In this document: one piece after another, positions 38,006 to 50,100 of the stretch
Layout of the letters: the number at the start of each line of letters is the position of its first letter
Position numbering within the stretch: the first letter of the stretch is position 1
DNA from: Yponomeuta sedellus
Taxonomy: Eukaryota; Arthropoda; Insecta; Lepidoptera; Yponomeutidae
Assembly: GCA_934045075.1 (NCBI GenBank)
Contig: OW203731.1
Coordinates: 13,525,062 to 13,589,061, forward strand
DNA length: 64,000 nt
Direction: 5' to 3'
Notes under the pieces: model-generated
Told to the model about the DNA's origin: nothing
Databases searched by the model: none
Seen by the model: the letters and a program-made list of their open reading frames with translations, nothing else
Translations under genes and position numbers: made by a program

Positions 38006-38803
38006 CGTATTTTTTTTTAATATAAGCAAACAGTTAATATTTTTATGTGACACTCGCACAGTTAAGACGAATCGAACGACACCTCTCATGCTGAAATCCA
38101 TTAAGGCGCTTTGGCGTGCGAACTATACCGCCAGCAATAGAATAAAAATCTTAACTTGTTTTATACGTTTTTTTCAAACAGTAAAACACTTTAAATCTTT
38201 ACTATGTCAAGTTGGTATTTTTAGAACCTAGGATCAACAACGGAAATCAGAAGAAACAGGACGTTGATAACTAGTCTAGGCTGTATGTTCTAAAAATTCT
38301 TATAACAGAGATTAAGAGTTTTGGTATTCACTTTGGAAAAAAAAACGTTTTATAAAAGTTATGATTTTTATTTTATTGGTGGCGCTAGTTAGCACCCAAA
38401 GCGCCTTAAGCCGCTTAGGGCACAGAGCGTAAATTGTATGCAGACTTACGTGAAATTTCGTAATAGGTACGAGTGATTTCTGAAGCTATCGCGAAAAGTA
38501 TGATACAAATCAGGAAACAGGAAACCTCAATCTGTTGCGGTTTCTAATGTTGAAATGTTGAAATATTTAGTCGACTCGTTTGCGGTATATTTTAATTAAA
38601 GATTAGTTATTTGTTTAATTGCTCACCAACCTTATTTATCAAATTTTATATAAAGAGTAGAGGCATTCAACATCGCTCTTACAAATTCGTAATAAGACAA
38701 AACAGGCGTTGAATTTGACTACTTTCAAGTGATGCGTGAGTTATGTATATTACTTTCACACACTAAAGGAAAAACATTTGCATATCTATTATATATTATT
38801 TTT
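38006..38803. other. noncoding stretch
   Basis: AT-rich. The phrases GGCGC at 38103 and 38380-38410 suggest an old element, not resolved. No gene. Confidence 0.4.
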
Positions 38804-38930
38804 AATGCATTAACCCGTGCTAAGGAAAATTTTAAAAATTGGCATGGATGGAATTTTTAGAGGCTAAAAATTCCATCCATGCCGGGATTCGAAATTTTTA
38901 GCCTCTAAATAGGGTTTTTAAAATTTGAAT
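38804..38930. mobile_element. foldback family A element, collapsed copy
   Basis: Contains the inverted pairs GGAATTTTTAG/CTAAAAATTCC and CATGCCGGGATTCGAA next to GAAATTTTTAGCCTCTAAAT, with the tRNA core deleted and the GCATTAACCCGTGC end in inverted orientation. Confidence 0.75.
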
Positions 38931-39520
38931 CTAAAAGATTCAAACATTTTCAAAAGAAAACTATCATGTTTCTGAATACAACAATATGTTTTCTTAGCAG
39001 TGATAATCAAAGGCATCTTATTCCTTCACTAAATAGGTAGACGATGGGCAGAAGCATCGAGCAAAGGGTTTATTTTTTTTAAATAAGCGAAGACCGAGAA
39101 TAGAATTAGTTGATTTAGAATATTTGGTGACAGTACCGAACTTAGACAAAGAAACACCATGCCATCCAGTTTTTCTGGGAAACAAGACCCCATAAGGAAC
39201 ACAGGAAGACCGTGTTCCTTGTCTCTTATGGGCACTGGTCAGAATCAACAAAAAACTAATTTACCACATTACTTATAGAATATGGCTTTGAACTTATCTA
39301 CAATGCCGTTGTTCAGGGATTATGTACTATAGGAGAAGGACAGCACAGAACAAAGTAACTCAGTATTGCTGCCTGAGTAGTACGATGGCACGAATCAGCA
39401 CGAATATTGTTTTGTAGCATTAAAATGCCAGAATTTGACTGCTAATGGTATTGGCAAGTCTAAAACTGTGACGTGTCTTGTGTCGTCATCGTGACCCATG
39501 CTGATAGTGACACAAAGTCT

Positions 39521-40056
39521 GGGGCCTCTAGACGGGCCATATTTTCACGAAAATGTGTAGCTGCAAATGTGTGGCCGGTATCATCAGCCATCATTTACGG
39601 CTAGACTATGAAATATTTGGCAATATTTTTAGTATGGCCGGGATATATTGTGACATATTTTTTGTGTATCCGATGAATTTTTAGTATCCCAGCCATATGG
39701 CCGGAACGATCGCTTTGCAATCGAAAATACTGCAATATTTTCTCAGACTGTCTCGCTTTACGGCCTAAGCGCATCCTTTTTTCATGCTCCGTGAAGTGAA
39801 GTTTGCTGCGATTTGTTCGAATAGAGCTATGTTCGTGTTTGTTTTGTTTCTCTTTATTTCGGTTCGTTCGTGTTTATGTATGTAGCCCATGTAAAGACAA
39901 AATATTGAGCCGTATACTGTTGTAGAAATGTTACCGGGAACGGCCGGGATATACATTCTCCAACCATGTGCTGCATTAAAATGTTTTTTTTTTTGTATTT
40001 TCGGGATATAGTGTAGCCAAATATTTCACAAAGAGTGTAGCTCGTCTAGAGGCCCC
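39521..40056. mobile_element. nonautonomous DNA transposon with GGGGCCTCTAGACG ends
   Basis: GGGGCCTCTAGACG at 39521-39534 is exactly inverted at 40043-40056, and related sub-terminal motifs (GTGTAGCT, GGGATATA) occur at both ends. 536 bp, no transposase frame; superfamily not assigned because no clear target duplication was found. Confidence 0.7.
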
Positions 40057-40626
40057 TGACAAGGAAAGCCAGAACAAAATGCTAATAGATCAGGAGACAT
40101 TAAGTGTTTTCATTGATTTAGATTTAACGAAAGCACAATAATCATTGTATGATCAAACAACATTTTTGCATCTCTTGAATATTCATATGCCCATACCTAG
40201 TGGGTAGAACATTAGTATGATCAATGAGAACCATATTTCTTACCTTTTATGTTTTTACATTATGTTCATGAATAAACAGTTCTAATTCTAAGGAACTTGA
40301 CTAAGGAACGAAACTGTTTTATAATCCTACCTTTTCATCTTCAGCAATAGAAATTAATAATACATACGTGTATTACATACATCATAAAAAATTGTGAATT
40401 TTTAAGGTTTATTGGACCTGACTTGAGTTCAAGAAAACTAGAATTTTTATACAAAAATGGATTGAACCATTTAGTTTTATACAATAAATGGGGATGCGAT
40501 GGTTCATCTGAACAAAGTCAGTACCTACCTACAAACAAAAACTTCCAGGGGAGTCTGATCTGAACCTATTTCTATTGCAAATTTGTTTATTAAATATTTT
40601 GTGCCTATGAAAAGATGTGATAAAAC

Positions 40627-40752
40627 TCCTTAGAGTCAGTTTATTTAATCTGTGGCTATTTCTTTTGTTGCATATTCTTCACCACAGACTACTTAAGTCA
40701 ACGTTTTTCCCATGTTTTATGGAAGGAATCGTGTTATTATAAATAAGGCTGC
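40627..40752. repeat. dispersed repeat (family J), copy 1
   Basis: Shares GAGTCA, ATTTAATCTGTGG, CAGACTA, GGAATCGTGTT and ATAAATAAGGC, in the same order and spacing, with 60536-60648. Confidence 0.75.
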
Positions 40753-41362
40753 TATTCAGACACTTTTTTTAGTGTCTGGATACCCCTTCAGGCTAATGGG
40801 GTAACGTTATGGATGGATGTAATTTGTACCAAGGATCTTGAACTACAACATAAAAAATTCATAAACAGAGCGACACTTTGGAGCGGGGGACTGCAAAACA
40901 GAAATTATGACGGCATCAACGCAAGCCTTGTGATTAGCTCTTTTTATTTTTATAAAATAATAAGATTTTTGCCTTGATTATAGTTCGCGGTAAATTATTT
41001 ATTTACGCACTAATGGATTAGGTAGCTTTCGATTATTCGATACCATTGATTGCCCACCTAGACAGAACGAATATGAAATATGTTTATAACGAAACGAATT
41101 AATGAGTTTTCCTCTATTGCTAAGGGTAGCGCTGTCTTTTTCATAGGAAACAAAAATAGAGTCCATTTTCATGCCCAATGATTTTCTAACAAAAATCTTT
41201 TTCACTAATAACATTTATGAGGCCGACTGAGCTGTCTGGATGGTTAAGTGCTGATAAAGCTTGCTTCATCTAATAAACAAAGTCTCAGGCACTGCACCGT
41301 CCGACCCAACAAGTGTGAGTGAAGGAGCCACTGGACGCTGAATAATTCAGCTCATTACGTAG

Positions 41363-41594
41363 ATTTAAAAACCTATTTAGAGGCTAAAAATTTCACCCAT
41401 GCCGGGATTCGAACCCGCAACCTCTGGCTATCCGTACCAGCGCTCTACCAATTGAGCAATTGGTAGAGCGCTGGTACGGATAGCCAGAGGTTGCGGGTTC
41501 GAATCCCGGCATGGGTGAAATTTTTAGCCTCTAAATAGGTTTTTAAATTCGTTCCTTAGCACGGGTTAGTGCATTAAAAATAAAAATAGTGTAA
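41363..41594. mobile_element. family A tRNA-headed element as a perfect 186-bp palindrome, with tail
   Basis: Arms 41363-41454 and 41457-41548 (92 bp each) are exact reverse complements around AG. Each arm contains box A-like sequence, box B GGTTCGAATCCCGGCATGGG and GCCTCTAAATAGGTTTTTAA. On the right only, the tail CACGGGTTAGTGCATT and an AATAAAAATAG end follow. Confidence 0.95.
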
Positions 41595-41753
41595 TCATTA
41601 CGTAGATGCAAAGTGTTTTGTGTGGTCTACGGCCAAATATGGTCTATAACGGCAACACAAAATAACATCACTTCTATTTTTAAGATAGGCGAAAAAAATT
41701 ACGAAGTCTTCTGACTTAATAATTATTAATTATTATCATTAATAATTAATACT

Positions 41754-41783
41754 GATAAGCGTTTCTTTCTAGAAACGCTTATC
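41754..41783. repeat. short hairpin with 13-bp arms
   Basis: GATAAGCGTTTCT and its exact inverse around TTCT, next to another AT-rich inverted pair at about 41718-41750. Confidence 0.75.
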
Positions 41784-41823
41784 CTATTTAAAATAATTTT
41801 ACAGACCACATTTGGTTACTGAA

Positions 41824-41985
41824 CTTGTTATCAGAGGTATCTCCGTCGTCCGTCGTCAGGCTATACTAGTCCACTGCTGGACATAGCCCTCCCCTAAAGA
41901 GCGCCACGTTGTGCTATCATAGGGGGTAGTGTCCATAATCCCCACGCTGGGCATGGGGATCGCAGTTCGGTGGGATTGGACTGCA
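41824..41985 (-). mobile_element. 3' end of a non-LTR retrotransposon with trinucleotide tail
   Basis: The minus strand contains TAGCACAACGTGGCGCTCTT, GGCTATGTCCAGCAGTGGAC and a GACGGACGACGG tail, the same family as 6126-6222 but extending further 5'. Confidence 0.8.
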
Positions 41986-41989
41986 GGAA

Positions 41990-44066
41990 TTGTAATTTCT
42001 TAGAAAATAATACTTCGTCTAGTTTACAATCTGTAAGCCAATAGTGTCAACTGCAATTCCAATAAGAATTTTAATTCCTACTTAGTACAACTTAAACATT
42101 AACGACAAGGGACTGTTCATCCGACCCTTGAATAAATATTAACTCTTAACGTATGCACAAGATAGTAAGTTATGTTTAGAATTCAAGGACCAGTAAAAAC
42201 GTAGCCGCACCTTTTTGTCACCAATTCGATGGCAATCAAGGCCATTTGGTGCTGAAAAAATCTAATACCTACGGTCCTCATTTAAATTCAAAGTTTATCG
42301 CTTTTGTTAACATCCGGCGAATGGCTAAGAATAACAGATTTCGCGTTAATTTAGACATATTTTATCTGTTCATTACACATATCCTGTTTTATCATCCATT
42401 ATAATGTAATTGATTACAAATGCGTAACAGCCGAATGAATATTTTGATTCATACTAGGCTTGTAAGAATCCTGAAACCACCTACTTTTTTATCTAATAAG
42501 GAAACTAATTGCATGCTTTCAATGCCGTGTATTTTGGATGCCGAATGGAATGTATTTTCTTTAAACCAACATCAGTTAATTTTGTCACGAGATTAGCAGT
42601 ACCTACCTCTTTTAAGTAAATAATGTGTTATTCTCATCCGAGCCGTTATCTTTAGCTTGTCTGTCAGCTCTTACTAAATGTATAGATACTTTATATCATT
42701 ATATTTACGTTTAAGACTGGCTGCTATTAGATATTTGTTGGAAAAGCCGATATCGCTAAGATAACAGAGAGGACGGGCTTATCTCGATTGTGAATTAAAT
42801 TGATAAATTGAGATATTTAACAAACATCTCTTGACATGCGAATTTATCTACATCTACAGATTCCGAAAACTAAATGAGAACAGTGATAAATTGCACTAAA
42901 AGATGTGTGCATTCCATGTTTGCATGTTACCTACTTCTGTGATCTATTCGGTGTAAATTCATATTAAAAAAGATATTTGTATTGTATTGTTTGCTATTGA
43001 CAACTTTATGAGGTAGGGAGTATGATATTGAATATTTTATGTGTTGATGATACTATGTATGGACTTAGGAACGATGTTATTGCAAAAACTAGTTATTCAA
43101 TGTGAAATTGGTGGGCTGTTTATAGGTTCCTATACCATGTTAATATATATACATAGCCGTTGTAGATTTCAATCGATATAATATACTGCATGACCATTTT
43201 CTAGTTAAGGAGGTGTGGTAGTACTGCCGATTTTGAACAAAGATCTGTAGGCTATAGGTAGGTACACCACTAGAATGATTTGGTGTAGGTATATCAATGT
43301 TGACAGTCTGTCAGGCTGTCACCGCGGCGAATTGATGTCTCTTGTTTGCGCAAGCGTCGTCGGTTAGATAAGCCTCGTTACGATTACCGTTTATTTTAAT
43401 TTCGGTACTTGACGACCTATGGGAATTGGCTTATCGCTGTTTGCCGTTCGATTTCCTGCGCGTGATCCTAAGATATCAATGAGACACCGTCTTTGTTGCC
43501 TCAAGGACCTACGGAAATTCAGTGAAATTCACTGTTTAATTCGGCTACAGAATAAACACATATGGTTGACCTAATTCGCCCTTGTACTAGTACGGACGCG
43601 TTTTCTATTGACACATGAAGCTATGAACCGAAGTGAAACAGGCTCCGACCACACCTACTTCCGTTCTGACAATGCCCATACAAATCCGTCCGAAGGTCAC
43701 CTTCAGTTAGCTGAATCAACCGGACAACGAGACGTCAAACTAATCATTATAATTATTTAACATAAAAACTATTCATGCTTTTTATAGTCTTGTTATCCTA
43801 ACAAGTTTTCGAACAATGCTGCTCTTACCTCATCTTCGTATCGCCATAGCCTTTTTACATTTTAAGTTTAATACACATCAAACCTATACTAGAGATAACA
43901 TTTTTTTTTTTTGATAGTCTCAGTCAATCTGTATTTTACCCATTTTAATTATAGGTAATATTTTTTTCATCGTTAAAACTTGGCCAAACGAAGCAGATGA
44001 ATTGTGAAAATCTCTTATTCTTTGATGCTGTGACGTTATTTTAACGGTAGTCTTTTCCATTGTTAC
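41990..44066. other. noncoding DNA immediately upstream of the first zfh2 coding exon
   Basis: No repeat or gene recognised. A slightly GC-richer patch lies at about 43310-43460 and 43610-43740. It ends in the pyrimidine-rich acceptor TTCCATTGTTACAG, so it is intron if an upstream noncoding exon exists. Confidence 0.6.
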
Positions 44067-44068
44067 AG

Positions 44069-44104
44069 GAGAGCATGTGATGCCGGCCTTTGACGCCCGG
44101 CGCC
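44069..44104 (+). promoter_or_regulatory. zfh2 5' leader with start-stop codon and overlapping uORF
   Basis: Between the acceptor at 44067-44068 and the chosen ATG there is ATG-TGA at 44075-44080. A second upstream ATG at 44080-44082 shares the last base of that TGA and opens a 19-codon frame ending in TAG at 44137-44139, which overlaps the main start in another frame. The second ATG has G at -3. Both would reduce initiation at 44105 if this leader is used. The leader must be joined to at least one upstream noncoding exon that I could not locate with confidence. Confidence 0.6.
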
Positions 44105-47100
44105 ATGCCCACGCCGCTGCAGCCCGGCGGCCCCGCTAGCGGCCCGCCACCGGAGCGCAAGCGGCGCCGCAAGCGCGACGACCCCCAGAGTTCCGCGCCG
44201 CCTGAGCCTGACGACGAAGGCGAGATGAGCCCCGAGGAGGAGCCCCGCGCCACCCCTGCCGCACCCGCGGCGCCGGCGCCTGCTCCTAGCTCCGCGCCGG
44301 CGCCCACCTCCCCACCGGCAGCCCCCGACGCCGTCGATCTCACCTCCCGACGAGACTCGCCGCTCCTCTCCTCCGACGTCGAGCGCTTCGACGGAAAAAT
44401 CGTCTACAACCCCGACGGGTCTGCCTACATCATCGAGGATCATGACATGTCCGAGGGCGAAACCAGCCTGTCTGATCTCCCCAAAATAGAACCAGGCTGC
44501 ATCGTCGACAGCCGCGACAGCAACATCATCGAGAGACAACTCGATCTGCCCCAGATTGCTAGTGCATTCTATGTGTCGCGGAATCCGTCATTGTACGGTG
44601 CTCTCTACGGAAGACTGGCAGCGGAGCGTGCCCGGACGAGACCCGACGCGCCAGTAATGCATAGCTATAGAGTGTTCAGTTTTCGTGGGGGGAAAGACAC
44701 TCCGAGGGCCCCTTCACCACCTGCAGAGTGCCCAGTTAGCGTACCTGTCAAACCGATTCTTATGTGTTTTATATGTAAATTAAGTTTTGGTTACGCTAAA
44801 TCGTTCGTGGCGCACGCGCAATCTGACCACTGTCTTACGTTACTTGAATCGGAGAAAGATGCATTAGGGAGGGAGAATTCATCGGCTATTATTCAATGTG
44901 TTGGCAAGGACAAGGAACCCCTAGTCTCATTCCTAGAACCAGTCGGTGCTGCAGCGCCAGCTCGAGCGCCGGCATCAGGCAGCCCTTCAAACATGTCTGA
45001 GCTGTCAAGTCCATCAACTGAGAAAAGACCTGATATGACAATGCCCAGTGAAAGAGAGATGGAGACGATGATGCCTAACGGCACGTGTGATGACAGAAGG
45101 CCGAGTCCACCTGCGTGGCGGCCGCCAAGATCTATCGCTGATTCCATGATGCCTCAACATTCCTTGATCTCTGTAGCGCACCCACATACAATTAATGCAT
45201 CCGTGCAGCTTCGTGCAAGTCCTAACGCCTCGCCACCGTTCCAAGTAACACCGCCAGCCTTTCTATCTGGAACGACGATAGGCGTATGTCCTGACCACCT
45301 TAATGGACGACCATCTGGAGCCGATTGCCCAAAATGCGAACTGATCTTAAATTCTGGGCGATTAGGCGGACCGTTGGCCGGTATGCATAGCCGAAACTCG
45401 TGCAAAACACTGAAGTGCCCGAAATGCAATTGGCATTACAAATATCAAGAGACGTTGGAGATCCATATGAAAGAGAAACACCCCGAAGCGGAGACAAGTT
45501 GTATTTATTGTATAGCCGGCCAGCCTCACCCGCGGCTGGCTCGAGGAGAGACGTATACGTGTGGATACAAACCTTATCGATGTGAGGTGTGCAATTACTC
45601 GACTACAACAAAAGGAAATCTCAGCATACATATGCAATCAGACAAGCATTTGAACAATATGCAAGAATTGCAGAATGGTGGCAACCCCGGAGAGACGACT
45701 CTACCTCCCCCACCCCAACATACTCCTCCAGGCGTTCACAAGCCCCCGCTACCGCACCATTCGCCACTTGGCCAGAAACCAAAGCCTACATTCAGGTGTG
45801 ACGTGTGCAATTACGAAACTAACGTGGCTCGGAATCTTAGGATTCACATGACATCGGAAAAGCACACGCATAACATGCTCGTGCTACAGCAAAATGTAAA
45901 GCATATGCAAACTCTGTCAGCTCTGCATCACCGGCAACAGAGCCAACAACAGCTTGAAAGCTTGCTCCACTTCCACGGTGGTGATGCTCCACCGTCGAAT
46001 CCAGAAGCGGCCTTAGCTGACATGGCATACAACCAAGCTCTAATGATCCAGCTTATGACTGGTGGACCTGGGCCCTCTCCACCTGAACTGGGCGCCCACC
46101 TCGATGTTGGCCTAAACCCTGAAGCGATGGAACCCCCTCCAGAACCAGCTGACCCTGAACCAGAGAGGACATACCACTGCTGCATCTGCAACTGCTTCTC
46201 CACAGACTCTCTTGAAGCACTCGGCCACCACTTGGCCCAAGACCGTACTAAAATCAGAGAGCAAGAGATCTTGGCTTTAGTAGCCGGCCACTATGTCTGC
46301 AAACTTTGTACCTACAAGACGAACCTGAAAGCTAACTTTCAATTACACTGTAAGACTGATAAGCATCTGCAGAGACTGCAGCATGTGAACCACGTGAAGG
46401 AAGGAGGTCCACGTAACGAGTGGAAGTTGAAATTCTGCGGTGGGGTCGGTACTGGGGGCGCTGGCGTCGGGGGTGTTCAAGTAAGATGCTGTGCTTGTGA
46501 TTACTATACCAACTCTGCTCATAAGCTGCAACTACATGCCGCAGGGGCTAGGCATGAAGCAGCAGCCTTATTACTACGTCACCTTCGCGACTGCGCGTCG
46601 AGAATATCGCGAGAGAGGCCGCGAGTGTACAGATGCGCCCTATGCAGCTTCGGAGCCCCTCATCGCCTACCGTTGCTGCAACACGTTCGCTCTATGAAAC
46701 ATATCCAAATGGAGCAGATACATCAGATCCAGCGGAGAACAGAAGGCAAAGATCCGACGCCGGATGTAGCTGAACTGTTCCAAGTCATACCTCAACCACC
46801 TGAGCTCCAAAGTTCCTACGATCAACAAGACAATGGTGAGTTTTTGTTTTTCCATGTGACGATACAAAAATTTAGCTTATAGGTAAACTCTTTAAAACTC
46901 TTATGGGTATAAGGTAAAAAGATGCAAAACTGGCTGCCTCTAAGATACTGTTCTTATACGTTCTTATAAGAAATTAGGTAGAGTTTAATTGGAAGTTTCT
47001 TGTTTTAATAAGTTTATTTTGTTTGTTAGCTAACCGTGACCGCACTATTGTTAATTTTAATGACTTCCTAGGCGATCTTTGTTCATATTGTGCAATTAAA

Positions 47101-50100
47101 CAGCCGTTAAACCAGCATTGCATAAGACAATAACAATGCCTTTAAATATGCGCAAAAAATTAATGCGCCAGCGCACCTCACCGAGGTAAACTCATAGATG
47201 TCGCTGGGCTGTACTTAGTTTTTATGCTTCACGATTGCAACAATGATTTCACTAGGTACCTACTGGCGTGCTTAACATTTCGTAACAATTTTATTATTTA
47301 CAGCGTGAAAATCCCATCAAAATTAATTCAACAAAACCCATTACTGGCAATCCTATCGATAAAGTAATACTGAGTAGACTTATGAATGTGATTTCGAAAC
47401 GTCACTATCGGTTTCCAATTTAAACCGATTCGTTCCTTAATCAATTTTATTCAGTGTTTTTTACCGTCCAGCCGTTCCTGTGGCTTGTGCCTAATAAACA
47501 TATTTATTTGGTGTTAATTTTCTCTGTACTCCTCCTATAAATAACACTATATTTAGTGCTAAGTCGTCGCCAACAGTATAACTCATTATAGCTCACCGCA
47601 TTACCATCACGTCGTGCTCAATCTACGAAGCAATCTCCATTTAAAGCGATGAGCATTTAGCGAGGAATTCGTAATCACAATAATGAGATAATTACACACA
47701 GACAAAATTTCATTTAAGGCCAGCTACATTAGAACAGGTTTCTTTAATTACGTACGCCTTACACGGTGTCGCCACAGTCGGAGCCTGTTATTGGCCGGCG
47801 GCGGCTCCGCCCCGCGCGCGAGTGAGACGGGGCGAAGATTTGAATCGAGAACGCGAATTTTCCATAAGTACCGCACAACACAGGACAATGACTCGCATTA
47901 CGTATGTGCCCGTCGCGCATTAAGGATGATTGCCCTCTTGTGATGAGGCTGCTACATCATCGTACAATGTCGCCGGCCGCATTGCCCCTTGCATGTTTAT
48001 GGCCACGGTGAAATACGATAAACTCGCGGAGAAATGTGGAGGCGAAAGAAATCTGGCTCTTGCCATTGTGTTTCTCATGTTTATGCTTATTACTTATTTT
48101 CTCCTTACGCAGGGAGTCACTTTTTATGAGTGATCGATTTTGAGCAAAAAATATCGGCTGTCCACTCTTCGTATCCATCTAACTGTGTGAACGTTATCGC
48201 CGACTTTACATGCGTGAGAATTTGTGAAACATGAAATAGATAATGTCGCAATTCGCAAATTATAAAGACATGTTTTTTATAGCACCACTTACAGAGCCCC
48301 TCAAGTTTATTAGTGTCGTCCTCGTTGAAGCGCAATCTGAACCGGTTTTTGATGCAATCTTCTGACCTCTTAACGATAACATGTGTGTTCTTTCAACCAT
48401 TTTTTCATGCATAACGGTTGGTAAAAGAAAATATTCTCGAAAAAGGTATCGAGTATAATGGCTGGAAAGGAACCGAATGGGAACGTAATAAACGCTTGCA
48501 ATTGGCTGAAACTGCACCAACCATACGTAACACTGTTGTCCTCCTAGCCTAAGTTGTCACACTAAAAACTAAAACCTTCGGGCATCCTTTTGTCCCTATG
48601 AAGCCACGTTGTAAAAATTCTGACCTAAATCTCGCGAAACTAAACTGCGCACAATACTTACTTTACGACGCCATAACTACGTGGTGTGGCGCAAGAAAAG
48701 ACCCTTTGTCCATTGACAAAAAGCGTCGGAGATCGCATTTATGCAGAGGAGCTAAGGGCCCGTCTACCTGGGTATTGTTCTTTACTCCTGTCAGCCTGTG
48801 GGTCGTCGATATTACTCTATAAATAATTATATCACTGGTCAGTGTGGAATTAGGGCCAGGGTTACGCTATTATTATTCTGATTTACTTATCCCGCTCCCC
48901 TTCATTAGATGTAACGGTTTTAACTGCTTAAAACTATAGAACGGGTTCCAGCGAGGGGACCGACTGGTTCCATCTTTTGTTCGGACTGTGAGATAATTTC
49001 CAGTTTTAATTAGTTGTAGTTTTAACCCCTGCCAAAATTGCCTTAAACGTGTTTCATTTGTCGTGGTCGTCATTCAAAAGAAATCATAAAATTTTGATTC
49101 CTATAGGAAGTTACAATTCGCTTTGGTTTTGCTCAAAAATGTGTCATTACAAATGCTTTGTAAAACCCCCCGCATGGCGGATTTCTTCTATCTTTACCGG
49201 TTTTTACAAAAACCGATAACAAAAGGCGGACGGTTTGCTAGTTTCCCAACTAATATCACAAAATTGTAACGTTACAATAACGAATCGAAGGACTCCCTAT
49301 TCTCGAGCGTCTTTCACCTTCCTTATTTGAGCGTAAACAATGCGGGCCAGCTTCCTTCACACGCTGCCGCGGACTTATCCCTAGCGCAGAATTAATACCC
49401 TGGTCAAATAATAATTGCAGTCTTACAGACACAGAACACATACGTCTTGTCATCTCGCTCACACTTATTGCCGCATAAGGTGCCACATCTCACGAATGCA
49501 TTTGATCCGATGCGAAACGAAATATTTGAAACCTTTTGTAATAATGAACAATGATTGTTTGCTCGTCCCGTATCTCCTTTGTGTGCAAAATTACAATAAA
49601 CTTAATAAACGTCAGCAGTGAGTGTGTGAATGTGTGCGTATGGGACGGATAGAGCGGATACTTTTGTCTTGCTGGGATGTCGCAAACAAAACTAGTCCTA
49701 TTAATAATATAAAAGGAGCAGAATTTTATTTTTAACATACAATTCAGAAAAGTAACAAACGTTTGCACCGAACAATGGCGCGTCATTTATACAAAAATAA
49801 TCTTTTTTGTAGATAAATCTCACGTAGAGATTTCGGATTTTATGCGTTCCAAGTAAATTCATTCTCGGAGTTGATTTCGTACCATGCGGATCGACGGACG
49901 TGATGCGGATCGACGGACGTGTTCAGTAGTTAGAGAGCAGCCAGTTTTTTATCTTTTAGTATTGAAATATTCTGTGATTTTTTATTTTGAAAAAAATTCT
50001 TTGCCAACAGATAACAAAGAACCGATTGACCAGAAGCCCGAGTTGACACAAGAACAGAAAATGATGCGCTTTTTGGAACAACACCAACAACAGCAACAAC

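Noticed and set aside
41380..41515. Two divergent functional tRNA genes
   Set aside because: The two arms are identical inverted copies carrying the SINE flank (GCCTCTAAATAGG), and the anticodon loop lacks U33.
44090..44104. TTG at 44090 as the start of the zfh2 protein
   Set aside because: Non-ATG start in a eukaryote with a good ATG five codons downstream and an in-frame TGA just upstream.
44041..44539. Large minus-strand frames opposite the start of zfh2
   Set aside because: Gly/Ala/Arg-rich shadows of the GC-rich coding exon; no independent signal.
49884..50010. 5' extension of the exon 2 open frame
   Set aside because: AT-rich, Phe/Tyr/Leu-heavy translation ahead of a good acceptor (TTGCCAACAG); the phase match at 50011 fixes the exon start.
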